NCBI RefSeq assembly: GCF_013386165.1
Contig: NZ_JACAOS010000018.1
Span: 256,683 to 320,682, forward strand
Origin: Pseudomonas gingeri
GTDB taxonomy: Bacteria; Pseudomonadota; Gammaproteobacteria; Pseudomonadales; Pseudomonadaceae
Direction: 5' to 3'
DNA length: 64,000 bases
Shown: one piece after another, positions 8,346 to 16,608 of the stretch
Layout: the number at the start of each line of letters is the position of its first letter
How positions within the stretch are numbered: the stretch's first letter is position 1
Program-made: the position numbers and the translations under genes
Notes under the pieces: generated by a model
The model's database searches: none
What the model saw: the letters and a program-made list of their open reading frames with translations, nothing else
Told to the model about the DNA's origin: nothing

Positions 8346-10010
8346 TTACATGTTCGGGTAAGTCGGGCCGCCGGCGCCTTCCGGGGTCACCCAGGTGATG
8401 TTCTGCGCAGGGTCCTTGATGTCACAGGTCTTGCAGTGCACGCAGTTCTGGGCGTTGATCTGGAAACGCTTCGCACCGTCTTCCTGGGTCACCACTTCAT
8501 ACACGCCCGCCGGGCAGTAACGCTGTGCCGGCTCATCATAGAGCGGCAGGTTCTTGCCGATCGGGATGCTCGGGTCTTTCAGCTTCAGGTGGCAAGGCTG
8601 CTCTTCTTCGTGGTTGGTACCAGAGATGAATACCGAGCTGAGCTTGTCGAAGCTGAGTTTGCCGTCGGGTTTCGGGTAGTTGATCTTCTGGCAGTCGGCC
8701 GCCAGCTTCAGGCAGGCGTAGTCCGGCTTGGTGTCGTGCAGGGTGAACGGCAGCTTGCCGCCGAAGATGTTCTGGTCGAGCCAGTTGAAACCGGCACCGA
8801 CGATCGGACCGAACTTGTGCATCGCCGGGCCGAAGTTGCGGCTGGCGAACAGTTCTTCATACAGCCAGCTCGCTTTGAACGACTCGACATAGCTGTTCAG
8901 TTGGTCGCCGCCTTCGGCACCGGCCAGCAGCTTCTCGGCCACGGCTTCGGCTGCGAGCATGCCGGACTTCATTGCGGTGTGGCTGCCCTTGATCTTGGCG
9001 AAGTTCAGGGTGCCCAGGTCGCAACCGATCAGCGCGCCGCCGTTGAAAACCATCTTCGGCAGCGAGTTCAGGCCGCCTTTGCAAATGGCCCGGGCGCCGT
9101 AGCTGATGCGCTTGCCGCCTTCCAGGTACTGCTTGAGCACTGGGTGGTGCTTGAGGCGCTGGAACTCGTCGAACGGCGACAGGAAGGTGTTGCTGTAGGA
9201 CAGGTCAACGATCAGCCCCACCACCACCTGGTTGTTTTCCAGGTGATAGAGGAAGGAGCCACCGGTGTTCTCGGCGCTCATGATGTCCAGCGGCCAACCG
9301 GCGGTGTGCACCACCAGGCCTGGCTCATGCTTGGCCGGATCGATTTCCCAGATTTCTTTCAGGCCGATGCCGTAGTGCTGGGCATCGGCATCGCTGTCGA
9401 GCTTGAAACGCGAAATCAGTTGCTTGCCGATATGCCCACGGCAGCCTTCGGCGAACAGCGTGTACTTGCCGCGCAGTTCCATGCCCGGGGTGTACAGGCC
9501 GTCTTTCGGATGGCCTTCGCGGTCGACCCCGAGGTCACCGGTGATGATCCCGCGAACCACGCCGTTCTCGTCGAACAGGGCTTCCTGGGCGGCGAAGCCC
9601 GGGTAGATTTCCACACCGAGGTTCTCGGCCTGCTGGGCCAGCCAGCGGCACAGGTTGCCCAGGGAGATGATGTAGTTGCCTTCGTTGTGCATGGTCTTGG
9701 GCACAAAGAAGTCGGGAACCTTGGTCGAGGTCTCGTTGCTGCGCAGGACATAGATGTCGTCGCGCTTGACTGGAGTGTTCAGCGGCGCGCCAAGCTCCTT
9801 CCAGTCCGGGAACAGTTCGTTCAGGGCACGTGGTTCGAACACCGCGCCGGAAAGGATGTGGGCACCGACCTCGGAACCTTTCTCCACGACGCAGACGCTG
9901 ATTTCCTGACCCGCTTCGGCCGCTTTCTGTTTCAGCCGGCAAGCGGCGGACAGGCCTGCGGGGCCGGCACCGACGATGACCACGTCGAATTCCATGTATT
10001 CGCGTTCCAC
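8346..10010 (-). CDS. Electron transfer flavoprotein-ubiquinone oxidoreductase (ETF-QO)
   Basis: The protein has 554 residues, the usual ETF-QO length. It has an N-terminal FAD-binding motif (VVIVGAGPAGLSAAC), the AHILSGAVFEP block and a C-terminal [4Fe-4S] site (CVHCKTCDIKDPAQNI). It passes electrons from reduced ETF, made during beta-oxidation and amino-acid catabolism, to the quinone pool at the inner membrane. I chose the GTG at 10010 because AGGAG lies 7 bases upstream; a longer frame to 10028 would need TTG and lacks a ribosome site. It is divergent from etfBA, its electron donor. Confidence 0.95.
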   Translation of the reverse strand: MEREYMEFDVVIVGAGPAGLSAACRLKQKAAEAGQEISVCVVEKGSEVGAHILSGAVFEPRALNELFPDWKELGAPLNTPVKRDDIYVLRSNETSTKVPDFFVPKTMHNEGNYIISLGNLCRWLAQQAENLGVEIYPGFAAQEALFDENGVVRGIITGDLGVDREGHPKDGLYTPGMELRGKYTLFAEGCRGHIGKQLISRFKLDSDADAQHYGIGLKEIWEIDPAKHEPGLVVHTAGWPLDIMSAENTGGSFLYHLENNQVVVGLIVDLSYSNTFLSPFDEFQRLKHHPVLKQYLEGGKRISYGARAICKGGLNSLPKMVFNGGALIGCDLGTLNFAKIKGSHTAMKSGMLAAEAVAEKLLAGAEGGDQLNSYVESFKASWLYEELFASRNFGPAMHKFGPIVGAGFNWLDQNIFGGKLPFTLHDTKPDYACLKLAADCQKINYPKPDGKLSFDKLSSVFISGTNHEEEQPCHLKLKDPSIPIGKNLPLYDEPAQRYCPAGVYEVVTQEDGAKRFQINAQNCVHCKTCDIKDPAQNITWVTPEGAGGPTYPNM

Positions 10011-10134
10011 AGACTCTCTCCTACTCAAGGCTCACATTTTTCTATTTGTTGGAGGTTTGGTGCCCCGCTCCAGTATTCCTGCTCCACGTCGGGAGGAGGA
10101 TCACGGATGAGACATCTTTCTCTCTAGGCGGCGC

Positions 10135-10163
10135 ATTATATCTACACCACTACCAGCGTCCAA
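10135..10163 (-). promoter_or_regulatory. Sigma-70-type promoter for ETF-QO
   Basis: On the minus strand a perfect TATAAT (10140-10135) lies 17 bases from TTGGAC (10163-10158). The predicted start is near 10128, giving a leader of about 118 bases. The PsrA-like operator sits immediately upstream of the -35 element. Confidence 0.6.
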
Positions 10164-10165
10164 TA

Positions 10166-10179
10166 CAAACGTTTGTTTG
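10166..10179. promoter_or_regulatory. PsrA-type operator in the ETF-QO/etfBA divergent region
   Basis: CAAAC-GTTT-GTTTG fits the PsrA box form (G/C)AAAC-N(2-4)-GTTT(G/C) known in Pseudomonas. PsrA is a TetR-family, fatty-acid-responsive regulator reported to control etf genes in P. aeruginosa. Its position next to the ETF-QO -35 element suggests repression of that gene and possibly of etfBA. Confidence 0.6.
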
Positions 10180-10239
10180 AATTCGCTGCAGGCTAGATAA
10201 ATCAAAGAAGCGCGGCTTATGACTGGCCATTTTGCCGTA

Positions 10240-10265
10240 TTGACCGGAATGGGCGTTCCGGTCAA
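10240..10265. repeat. Perfect inverted repeat upstream of etfB
   Basis: TTGACCGGAA (10240-10249), six-base spacer, TTCCGGTCAA (10256-10265). A looser outer pairing of CCGTAT with ATACGG extends the dyad on both sides. There is no T-run, so it is not a classical terminator. It could be a regulator operator or a stable leader hairpin. Confidence 0.8.
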
Positions 10266-10394
10266 GATACGGGCGGTTTTGCGCTCGCCGTAGGCTAAAT
10301 GCGAGTCTCAGGAGCACGTCTAAAGACAGGGCTAAGGCACCCGAACGTGATACGACACGCCGATTCGGCGCGAAGTTTACACGTCCCGGCGACC

Positions 10395-10412
10395 CGTGAC
10401 TGTACAGTCACG
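10395..10412. promoter_or_regulatory. 18-base perfect palindrome upstream of etfB
   Basis: CGTGACTGTACAGTCACG is self-complementary over all 18 bases. It lies 140 bases before etfB in a stretch without coding potential. It does not match the LexA consensus spacing. The likely role is a binding site for a dimeric regulator; which one is unknown. Confidence 0.6.
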
Positions 10413-10551
10413 TCGGACGAACGGTGGTTATCGGGGGAAAAGGCAGACGCTTTTCAGCGTGTCGGCGTTTTTCGAGGTCCTCCTGGGCCAATGAGCATCA
10501 ACCGCCAGGTTCGCCTAGGCGACTTTCTTTTCACCGGAGAGTGAGGAATCC

Positions 10552-11301
10552 ATGAAGGTTCTTGTAGCTGTCAAACGCGTTGTCGATTACAACGTCAAGG
10601 TTCGCGTCAAGGCGGACAATTCCGGCGTCGACCTCGCCAACGTCAAGATGTCGATGAACCCGTTCTGTGAAATCGCCGTGGAAGAAGCGGTACGCCTGAA
10701 GGAAAAAGGCGTAGCGACTGAAATCGTCGTCGTCTCCGTCGGCCCGTCCACCGCTCAGGAGCAACTGCGCACCGCGCTGGCCCTGGGTGCCGACCGCGCG
10801 ATCCTGGTTGAATCGGCTGAAGAGCTGACCTCCCTGGCCGTGGCCAAGCTGCTGAAAGCCGTTGTCGACAAGGAACAGCCACAACTGGTGATCCTTGGCA
10901 AACAGGCGATCGACAGCGACAACAACCAGACCGGCCAGATGCTGGCGGCCCTGAGCGGTTACCCTCAAGGCACCTTCGCTTCGAAAGTCGAAGTGTCGGG
11001 CGACAAGGTTGCCGTGACCCGCGAAATCGACGGCGGCCTGCAGACCGTATCGTTGAGCCTGCCGGCCATCGTCACCACTGACCTGCGTTTGAACGAGCCG
11101 CGTTATGCGTCCCTGCCAAACATCATGAAAGCCAAGAAGAAGCCGCTTGAAACGCTGACTCCGGATGCTTTGGGCGTTTCCACCGCCTCCACCAACAAGA
11201 CCCTGAAAGTCGAAGCACCGGCTGCTCGCAGCGCGGGCATCAAGGTCAAGTCGGTGGCTGAACTGGTCGAGAAACTGAAAAACGAAGCGAAGGTAATCTG
11301 A
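10552..11301 (+). CDS. etfB: Electron transfer flavoprotein beta subunit
   Basis: The 249-residue EtfB starts MKVLVAVKRVVDYNVKVRVK and carries the ETF beta signature region (TDLRLNEPRYASLPNIMKAK). With EtfA it forms the soluble FAD/AMP heterodimer that collects electrons from acyl-CoA and other dehydrogenases and delivers them to ETF-QO encoded divergently. A clear ribosome site (GAGTGAGGAA) precedes the ATG. It is followed two bases later by etfA. Confidence 0.96.
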   Translation: MKVLVAVKRVVDYNVKVRVKADNSGVDLANVKMSMNPFCEIAVEEAVRLKEKGVATEIVVVSVGPSTAQEQLRTALALGADRAILVESAEELTSLAVAKLLKAVVDKEQPQLVILGKQAIDSDNNQTGQMLAALSGYPQGTFASKVEVSGDKVAVTREIDGGLQTVSLSLPAIVTTDLRLNEPRYASLPNIMKAKKKPLETLTPDALGVSTASTNKTLKVEAPAARSAGIKVKSVAELVEKLKNEAKVI

Positions 11302-11303
11302 TC

Positions 11304-12233
11304 ATGACTATCTTGGTAATCGCCGAACACGATAACAAAACCGTGGCACCTGCCACCCTGAACACCGTGGCTGCCGCCGCGAAAATCGGTGGTGACGTGC
11401 ACGTGCTGGTTGCAGGCCAGGGCGTTGGTGCCGTGGCTGAAGCCGCTGCGAAAATCGCTGGTGTGTCGAAAGTGCTGGTGGCCGACAACGCCGCCTACGC
11501 CCATCAACTGCCGGAAAACGTTGCTCCGCTGGTCGCCGAGCTGGGCAAGGGCTACAGCCACATCCTGGCTGCCGCTACTTCCAACGGTAAAAACATCCTG
11601 CCACGGGTTGCCGCGCAGTTGGATGTCGACCAGATCTCCGAGATCATCTCGGTGGAAAGCGCTGACACCTTCAAGCGTCCGATCTATGCCGGTAACGCCA
11701 TTGCCACCGTGCAATCGACTGCGGCCGTCAAGGTCATCACCGTGCGTTCCACCGGTTTCGACCCGGTTGCCGCTGATGGTGGTTCGGCTGCGGTTGAAGC
11801 TGTTGCCGCAGCTCACGATGCAGGCAAATCGTCGTTCGTCGGCGAAGAGCTGGCCAAGTCCGACCGTCCTGAGCTGACCGCTGCCAAGATCGTCGTTTCC
11901 GGCGGCCGTGGCATGCAGAACGGCGACAACTTCAAGCACCTGTACGCCCTGGCCGACAAGCTCGGCGCGGCAGTCGGCGCTTCCCGCGCGGCCGTCGACG
12001 CAGGTTTCGTACCCAACGACATGCAGGTCGGCCAGACCGGCAAGATCGTTGCGCCACAGCTGTACATCGCCGTCGGTATCTCCGGCGCGATCCAGCACCT
12101 GGCCGGTATGAAAGACTCCAAGGTGATCGTTGCGATCAACAAGGACGAAGAAGCACCGATCTTCCAGGTGGCCGATTACGGCCTGGTGGCGGACTTGTTC
12201 GAAGCCGTGCCTGAGTTGGAGAAGCTGGTCTGA
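11304..12233 (+). CDS. etfA: Electron transfer flavoprotein alpha subunit
   Basis: The 309-residue EtfA has the C-terminal FAD-binding domain typical of the family (VVSGGRGMQNGDNF near residue 195, then VGQTGKIVAPQLYIAVGISGAIQHLAGM). It is the catalytic partner of EtfB; the two genes are separated by two bases and end at a strong terminator. Codon usage is notably clean and biased, consistent with high expression. Confidence 0.96.
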   Translation: MTILVIAEHDNKTVAPATLNTVAAAAKIGGDVHVLVAGQGVGAVAEAAAKIAGVSKVLVADNAAYAHQLPENVAPLVAELGKGYSHILAAATSNGKNILPRVAAQLDVDQISEIISVESADTFKRPIYAGNAIATVQSTAAVKVITVRSTGFDPVAADGGSAAVEAVAAAHDAGKSSFVGEELAKSDRPELTAAKIVVSGGRGMQNGDNFKHLYALADKLGAAVGASRAAVDAGFVPNDMQVGQTGKIVAPQLYIAVGISGAIQHLAGMKDSKVIVAINKDEEAPIFQVADYGLVADLFEAVPELEKLV

Positions 12234-12256
12234 TCCAGCGTCTTCGCTTATAAAAG

Positions 12257-12284
12257 AACCCGGCCTTTTGGCCGGGTTTTTTTT
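12257..12284 (+). terminator. Terminator of etfBA
   Basis: AACCCGGCC, TTTT loop, GGCCGGGTT followed by a run of T, 24 bases after the etfA stop. Confidence 0.9.
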
Positions 12285-12331
12285 GCGAAATGATGAGCTG
12301 GACGCCTTTTGCAGGATTGGAGATTTACCTC

Positions 12332-13153
12332 ATGGACAGGCTTCGCGCCGTTGCGCTGTCGCTGCTGCTGGGCTTGCCCGTATTGGCCCCCGACGCCCTG
12401 GCACTGGGCAAATGCGAGCGTCTGATCGTCACCGGCAGCCCGGATGCGCCGCCGTACCTGTGGCGCGATCCGCAGGACCCGACGCACCTGATCGGCGCCA
12501 GCGCCGACCTGCTGCGCCAGGTGGCGGGGGAGTTGGGCCTCAAGGTCGAAGTGCTCTACGGCGGCAAACGCGCCCAGGCCCAGGACGAAGTGCGCAGCGG
12601 GCGCATGGACCTGCTGGTGGATGCGCCCATCGCCCTCGACGAACTGGACACCCTGGACTACATCCATCCGGCGCTGCTGCACAACGATTTCCTGGTCTGG
12701 ACCCGCAGGGATTCACCGCTGGCCTACAACAGCGCCGAAGACCTGCACGGACATCCCGGGGCCGTCTCGGAAAAGGCCCGGATGACCCAGCCTTTCAGCA
12801 CCTTCATCAAGGAGCGCCTGACCCTCCAGCGTACGCCGAGCCTGACCCCGGCCTTGCACAAACTGCTGCTGGGCGAGGTCGACTACGTGCTGGCCGGGCG
12901 TTATGCCGGCATGGTCACGAGCGAAGCCCTGGGCATGGCCAACGATCTCAAGGCTTATCCACAACCGGTCGACCAGCCGGGGCTGTTTCTCGCCGTTTCC
13001 CACAACTCGGCCTGCAATGACCCCTGGTTGCGCGGACAGTTGGCGAAAAAGATGACAGAATTGCCCGCCTCCGGCCTGACCGAAGCCGCGCTGCAGCGCA
13101 ATCTGGAGCGTTGGAAGGCGCAGTTGCAGCCGGTCAGCGCCTCAAAACCGTAG
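12332..13153 (+). CDS. Periplasmic solute-binding protein-like (family 3)
   Basis: A 273-residue protein with a signal peptide (MDRLRAVALSLLLGLPVLA, cleavage near ALA-LG). It has the bacterial extracellular solute-binding family 3 fold: TGSPDAPPYLWRD at the start and MDLLVDAPIALDELDTLDYI in the middle. I chose the ATG at 12332 because GGAG lies 9 bases upstream and it begins exactly at the signal peptide; the longer frame from 12290 does not. No permease or ATPase genes are nearby, so it is an orphan of unknown ligand. The next gene's ribosome site overlaps its stop, suggesting co-transcription with the two lipoproteins. Confidence 0.75.
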   Translation: MDRLRAVALSLLLGLPVLAPDALALGKCERLIVTGSPDAPPYLWRDPQDPTHLIGASADLLRQVAGELGLKVEVLYGGKRAQAQDEVRSGRMDLLVDAPIALDELDTLDYIHPALLHNDFLVWTRRDSPLAYNSAEDLHGHPGAVSEKARMTQPFSTFIKERLTLQRTPSLTPALHKLLLGEVDYVLAGRYAGMVTSEALGMANDLKAYPQPVDQPGLFLAVSHNSACNDPWLRGQLAKKMTELPASGLTEAALQRNLERWKAQLQPVSASKP

Positions 13154-13164
13154 GGATTTTTTTT

Positions 13165-13521
13165 GTGAGTATTCGACCTCTATTTGCGGCCTTGGCCGTG
13201 CTGGCGCTGGCGGGCTGCGCCAACGACCCGGCGCCGAATGAGCAGATGCGCCTGACCGAGCGCGCCATCGCGCAGGCCCATGCCGTCGGGGCCAACGCCA
13301 ATGATGTCCCGGAGCTGAAAGAGGCCGAGGACAAGTTCCGTCGGGCCAAGGCCAATATGGCCGAACAGGCTTACCGCGGTGCCCGGCGCAAATCTGAACA
13401 GGCCGAGCTGGATGCGCGCCTGGCCGAAGCCCGGGTGCTGACCGAGAAGAGCCAGGAGCAGGTCACGTTGCTCAACACCCGCATTACGCGCCTGCACAAG
13501 CAACTGGAGACGGCTCAATGA
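13165..13521 (+). CDS. DUF4398 lipoprotein
   Basis: 118 residues starting at GTG, with AGGGA 8 bases upstream. A signal peptide ends in a lipobox (LALAGC), so it is predicted to be a lipoprotein. The mature part is a charged helical domain (RRAKANMAEQAYRGARRKSEQAELDARLAEARVL broken by short turns) of the DUF4398 type. The stop overlaps the ATG of the next gene (CAATGA), which carries the same domain plus OmpA, so the two are probably a translationally coupled envelope pair. Confidence 0.75.
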   Translation: MSIRPLFAALAVLALAGCANDPAPNEQMRLTERAIAQAHAVGANANDVPELKEAEDKFRRAKANMAEQAYRGARRKSEQAELDARLAEARVLTEKSQEQVTLLNTRITRLHKQLETAQ

Positions 13522-14333
13522 TCTATTCGAGCGCAAGGGCAGGCGGTGTGTTGTTGCTGGCCTGTGTCGGCTTGTACGGTTGCGCCGGCCAGAACGACAG
13601 CGAGGCGGCCTTGCAGGCGGCGTCGGCGAGTTTCCAGAAGGTCAAGGAAGACGCCAATGTGCTGCGTTACGCGCCCAAGGACGTGATCCGCGCCGGTGAG
13701 TCCCTGGCCCGGGCCGAGCGCCTGTCCGGTTATCTGGGCAGCGCCGGAGACGTCGAGCACTACGCCTACCTGAGCGAGCGCTACGCCGACATTGCCCGCG
13801 AGCACACCGAAACCGCCCTGAACCAGGAGCGCGCGGCCAAGCTGGAACTGGAGCGTCAGCGCCTGCAACTGGCCTTGCGGGAAAGCAAGTTGCTCAGCGT
13901 GCAGCAGCAGGGCAAGTGGGTCGAGGAACAGATCGCCAGCCTGACCCGTCTGCAGAAAGATCGCGGCCTGGTGATGACCCTCGGTGATGTGCTGTTCGAC
14001 ACCGGTGAGGCGGAGCTGAAGAACTCGGCCAATCGCACGGTGCTCAAGCTGGTGCAGTTTCTCCAGCTCAACCCGCGGCGCATCGTGCGCATCGAGGGTT
14101 ATACCGACAACACCGGCGAAACCGACGGCAACCTGAAGCTGTCCCGTGAACGGGCGCAGTCGGTGGCCGATATGCTGGTGGACCTGGGGATCGACGAGAA
14201 GCGCATCCAGGTCGAGGGTTATGGTGAGCAGTACCCGGTGGACGTCAATGCCAGCGAGCGCGGACGCGCGCAGAACCGTCGGGTCGAGATTGTCTTTTCC
14301 GACGAGAAGGGCCAGCTGGGCGCGGCGCGCTGA
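13518..14333 (+). CDS. DUF4398 and OmpA-domain lipoprotein
   Basis: 271 residues. The signal peptide ends near LYGCAGQ, a lipobox-like site. Residues 25-140 are helical DUF4398-type sequence; 155-265 is an OmpA C-terminal peptidoglycan-binding domain with GYTDNTGETDGN and NRRVEIVFSD. It probably anchors the outer membrane to peptidoglycan. The ATG overlaps the previous stop by four bases and a terminator follows 20 bases after the stop, ending the three-gene unit. Confidence 0.85.
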   Translation: MIYSSARAGGVLLLACVGLYGCAGQNDSEAALQAASASFQKVKEDANVLRYAPKDVIRAGESLARAERLSGYLGSAGDVEHYAYLSERYADIAREHTETALNQERAAKLELERQRLQLALRESKLLSVQQQGKWVEEQIASLTRLQKDRGLVMTLGDVLFDTGEAELKNSANRTVLKLVQFLQLNPRRIVRIEGYTDNTGETDGNLKLSRERAQSVADMLVDLGIDEKRIQVEGYGEQYPVDVNASERGRAQNRRVEIVFSDEKGQLGAAR

Positions 14334-14353
14334 CGGTGGACCATCTGTTGAAA

Positions 14354-14385
14354 AACCCGGCAGCCGCGAGGCGCCGGGTTTTTTT
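14354..14385 (+). terminator. Terminator after the OmpA-like gene
   Basis: AACCCGGC (14354-14361) pairs with GCCGGGTT (14373-14380), followed by a T-run to 14385. Confidence 0.88.
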
Positions 14386-14432
14386 ATGCCCGCAGATCGG
14401 CGGATTGCTGTGCCCGTACAGTTTTACTTCTC

Positions 14433-14494
14433 TTGGCACTGTATTGTCGACTATTGTAGAAACTGTGCCAGTACACTTTGAAACTGTTCCGGTA
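14433..14494. promoter_or_regulatory. Direct-repeat operator array upstream of the MocR-type regulator
   Basis: GAAACTGTGCCAGTA (14459-14473) and GAAACTGTTCCGGTA (14480-14494) are direct repeats matching at 13 of 15 positions and spaced 21 bases, two helical turns. A related inverted copy, TTGGCACTGTATTG, lies at 14433. This arrangement is known for MocR/PdxR regulators, which bind direct repeats on one DNA face and sometimes a third, inverted site. Autoregulation is likely. Confidence 0.6.
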
Positions 14495-14541
14495 TTGTTG
14501 CCGCCAAGAATAAAAATGCCGTTGAAACCGAGTGCTGCTTC

Positions 14542-15984
14542 ATGACCAACCTATTGCTCTACCAACGTATTGCGCAGCAGCTCGCCGAGGATATCCGGCG
14601 GGGCGTCTATCAGCCGGGTGAGCGCGTGCCGTCGGTGCGCAAGATGAGCTCGCAGCTCAATGTCAGCCACGCCACGGTGTTGCAGGCCTATGCCAACCTG
14701 GAAGACCAGGGGCTGATCCGCGCACGTCCGCAATCGGGCTACTACGTTCACCAGACCCCGGCCCTGACCGCACCCACGCCGGACATCGCCCGGGTCGAAC
14801 GGCCGGGGCTGGTCACCCGCAGCAGCATCATCCAGCAAGTGTTGGTCGAGTCCCGCCGTGAAGGTGTGTTTCCCTTCGGCGCGGCAGTGCCGTCGGTGGA
14901 TTATCTGCCGGTGCGGGCCCTGCACCAGCAATTGGCCAAGGTCACGCGCTTCCACAGCCCGCGGGCGTTCAGCTACATGTTCAGTCCCGGTTTCGAGCCG
15001 TTGCGCCGCCAGGTGGCGATTCGCATGCGCGATGCCGGGGTGGTGATCGATCCCTCGGAAGTGGTGATTACCCACGGTTGCGTGGATGCCCTGCAAATGT
15101 CGCTGCGGGTGCTGACCCGTCCGGGCGACCTGATCGCCGCCGAGTCGCCGACCTATTACGGGCTGCTGCAACTGGCCGACCTGCTGGGCCTGAAAGTCAT
15201 CGAGATTCCCAGTGACCCGTCCATCGGCATGAGCCTGGAGGCCCTGCAACTGGCGGCCAACCAATGGTCGATCAAGGCCCTGGTGTTGACCACCCGGCTG
15301 AGCAATCCCCTGGGCGGTACCATGCCGGAAGAGCGGCAGAAGCAGTTGCTGCGCCTGGCCTCGGACTTCGATATCCAGATCGTCGAAGACGATATCTATG
15401 GCGAGCTGATGTTCGAAGTCGGTCGGACCAAGGCCCTCAAGGCCTATGACCGCCTGGACCGGGTGATCTACTGCTCGAGCTTTTCCAAGACCCTGTCGCC
15501 CGGCGTGCGGATCGGCTGGATGATCGCCGGAAAGTTCCAGCAGGAAATCCAGCGCTTGCAGACCTTCAGCACCCACTCGGCGTGCAGCGTGACGCAGATG
15601 GCGGTGGCGGCTTACCTGGAGAACGGCGGCTACGACCGGCACCTGCGTTATATCCGCCAGGAGTATCGCAAGAACCTCAGTGCCTTCCAGCTGGCGGTGC
15701 AGCAGTTCTTCCCGGAGGGGACGCAGATGACCCGGCCCACGGGCGGTTTCATCCTGTGGGTGAGCCTGCCGGGCAGGGTCAATACCCAGGAGTTGCACGT
15801 GCGGGCGCTGCAGCAAGGCATCAGTATCGCCCCGGGGCTGATCTTCAGTAACACCGAGCAGTTCAACCACTGCATCCGGCTCAACTGCGGGATTCCCTGG
15901 AATCGCGAGGCCGAGCGGGCGTTGATGACCCTCGGCATGCTGGCCAGCCAACTGTGCCAGGAGACGGCGGCCGGACTGCTGTGA
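14542..15984 (+). CDS. MocR-type (GntR-HTH plus aminotransferase fold) PLP-dependent regulator
   Basis: 480 residues. Residues 1-70 are a GntR winged helix (LAEDIRRGVYQPGERVPSVR, SHATVLQAYANLEDQGLIRA). From about 110 a fold-type I aminotransferase domain follows, with the PLP-lysine motif SSFSKTLSPGVRIGW and EDDIYGELMF. Such proteins are usually transcriptional regulators sensing PLP-linked amines or vitamin B6; some keep aminotransferase activity. The target is not evident from neighbours, which are transcribed separately. The start was chosen at MTNLLLYQRI, where the HTH begins; no strong ribosome site is visible. Confidence 0.85.
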   Translation: MTNLLLYQRIAQQLAEDIRRGVYQPGERVPSVRKMSSQLNVSHATVLQAYANLEDQGLIRARPQSGYYVHQTPALTAPTPDIARVERPGLVTRSSIIQQVLVESRREGVFPFGAAVPSVDYLPVRALHQQLAKVTRFHSPRAFSYMFSPGFEPLRRQVAIRMRDAGVVIDPSEVVITHGCVDALQMSLRVLTRPGDLIAAESPTYYGLLQLADLLGLKVIEIPSDPSIGMSLEALQLAANQWSIKALVLTTRLSNPLGGTMPEERQKQLLRLASDFDIQIVEDDIYGELMFEVGRTKALKAYDRLDRVIYCSSFSKTLSPGVRIGWMIAGKFQQEIQRLQTFSTHSACSVTQMAVAAYLENGGYDRHLRYIRQEYRKNLSAFQLAVQQFFPEGTQMTRPTGGFILWVSLPGRVNTQELHVRALQQGISIAPGLIFSNTEQFNHCIRLNCGIPWNREAERALMTLGMLASQLCQETAAGLL

Positions 15985-16089
15985 CGGCACGGGGGGACAG
16001 GCAGGGGCGGTCTTGATGATCGACCCGCTTGTCAGGAGGCGCTCAACAAGCGAGCATATGGGCCCTCTGTCGTCCTTGTCGTAGAGCCT

Positions 16090-16608
16090 ATGAAAGCGAC
16101 TTTTTCCATTCGTTTGCTGTTGATGATCGTACTGACAGGCATGGGTGCGGGTGTTGCCGCGATGGCGCAGGCCCAGGACACAAGCGTACCGGCGACGGCG
16201 GCGAAGAAACCGCTCGGGGCCCCGGCCACCACTGTCAAGCTGGTGAAGAAAAAGCCGCTGCCGACCAAGCGGGCAACAACCCACAAGGCTGCCTCTGGCA
16301 AGTCCAGACGGCGTGCGCCGATCGCCGCCAAGGCGGTACCGGCCAGCGAGGCGCTGAAAACCACGCTGCCACCGGCCAAGCTGGATCTGAGCCTGCCCCA
16401 GGACATGGTCAAGCACCTTGAGCCGGTGGGCACGGTGCCGTTGTCGAAAAGCCGGCCGTTGTTACCGCAGCTGTTCGAGAAAACGCCTGACCAGACGCCT
16501 TTCCAGCTCAACGGGCGTTTGCTCAAGAATGAAATGGATCTGCAGTTGCGCAACGAGAACCGCAAGGAAGTTGACGGCGCGGCCCTGGATTTTGAATTCA
16601 AACAGTAA
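16090..16608 (+). CDS. Secreted/periplasmic protein of unknown function (Lys/Ala/Pro-rich)
   Basis: 172 residues with a clear signal peptide (hydrophobic LLLMIVLTGMGAGVAA, cleavage near AQAQ). It is followed by a basic, low-complexity stretch (repeated KKP, PTKRATTHKAASGKSRRR) and a more ordered C-terminus (PFQLNGRLLKNEMDLQLRN). Proteins like this are often mis-named translation initiation factor 2 in Pseudomonas because of the lysine/alanine composition; nothing here supports a translation role. The ribosome site is weak. Function unknown. Confidence 0.65.
   Translation: MKATFSIRLLLMIVLTGMGAGVAAMAQAQDTSVPATAAKKPLGAPATTVKLVKKKPLPTKRATTHKAASGKSRRRAPIAAKAVPASEALKTTLPPAKLDLSLPQDMVKHLEPVGTVPLSKSRPLLPQLFEKTPDQTPFQLNGRLLKNEMDLQLRNENRKEVDGAALDFEFKQ

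Noticed and set aside
8436..10127. Long plus-strand open frame opposite ETF-QO (about 563 codons)
   Set aside because: Antisense shadow from strong GC3 bias; the minus-strand frame is a full ETF-QO with all motifs and a ribosome site.
10395..10412. LexA box
   Set aside because: LexA sites need CTG-N10-CAG; here CTG and CAG are two bases apart.
14551..16416. Minus-strand open frame of about 620 codons opposite the MocR-type gene
   Set aside because: Composition (His/Gln/Arg-rich, no domain) is that of an antisense shadow; the plus-strand MocR frame is clear.
16090..16608. Translation initiation factor 2
   Set aside because: Only composition resembles IF-2; the protein is short, has a signal peptide and no GTPase motifs.
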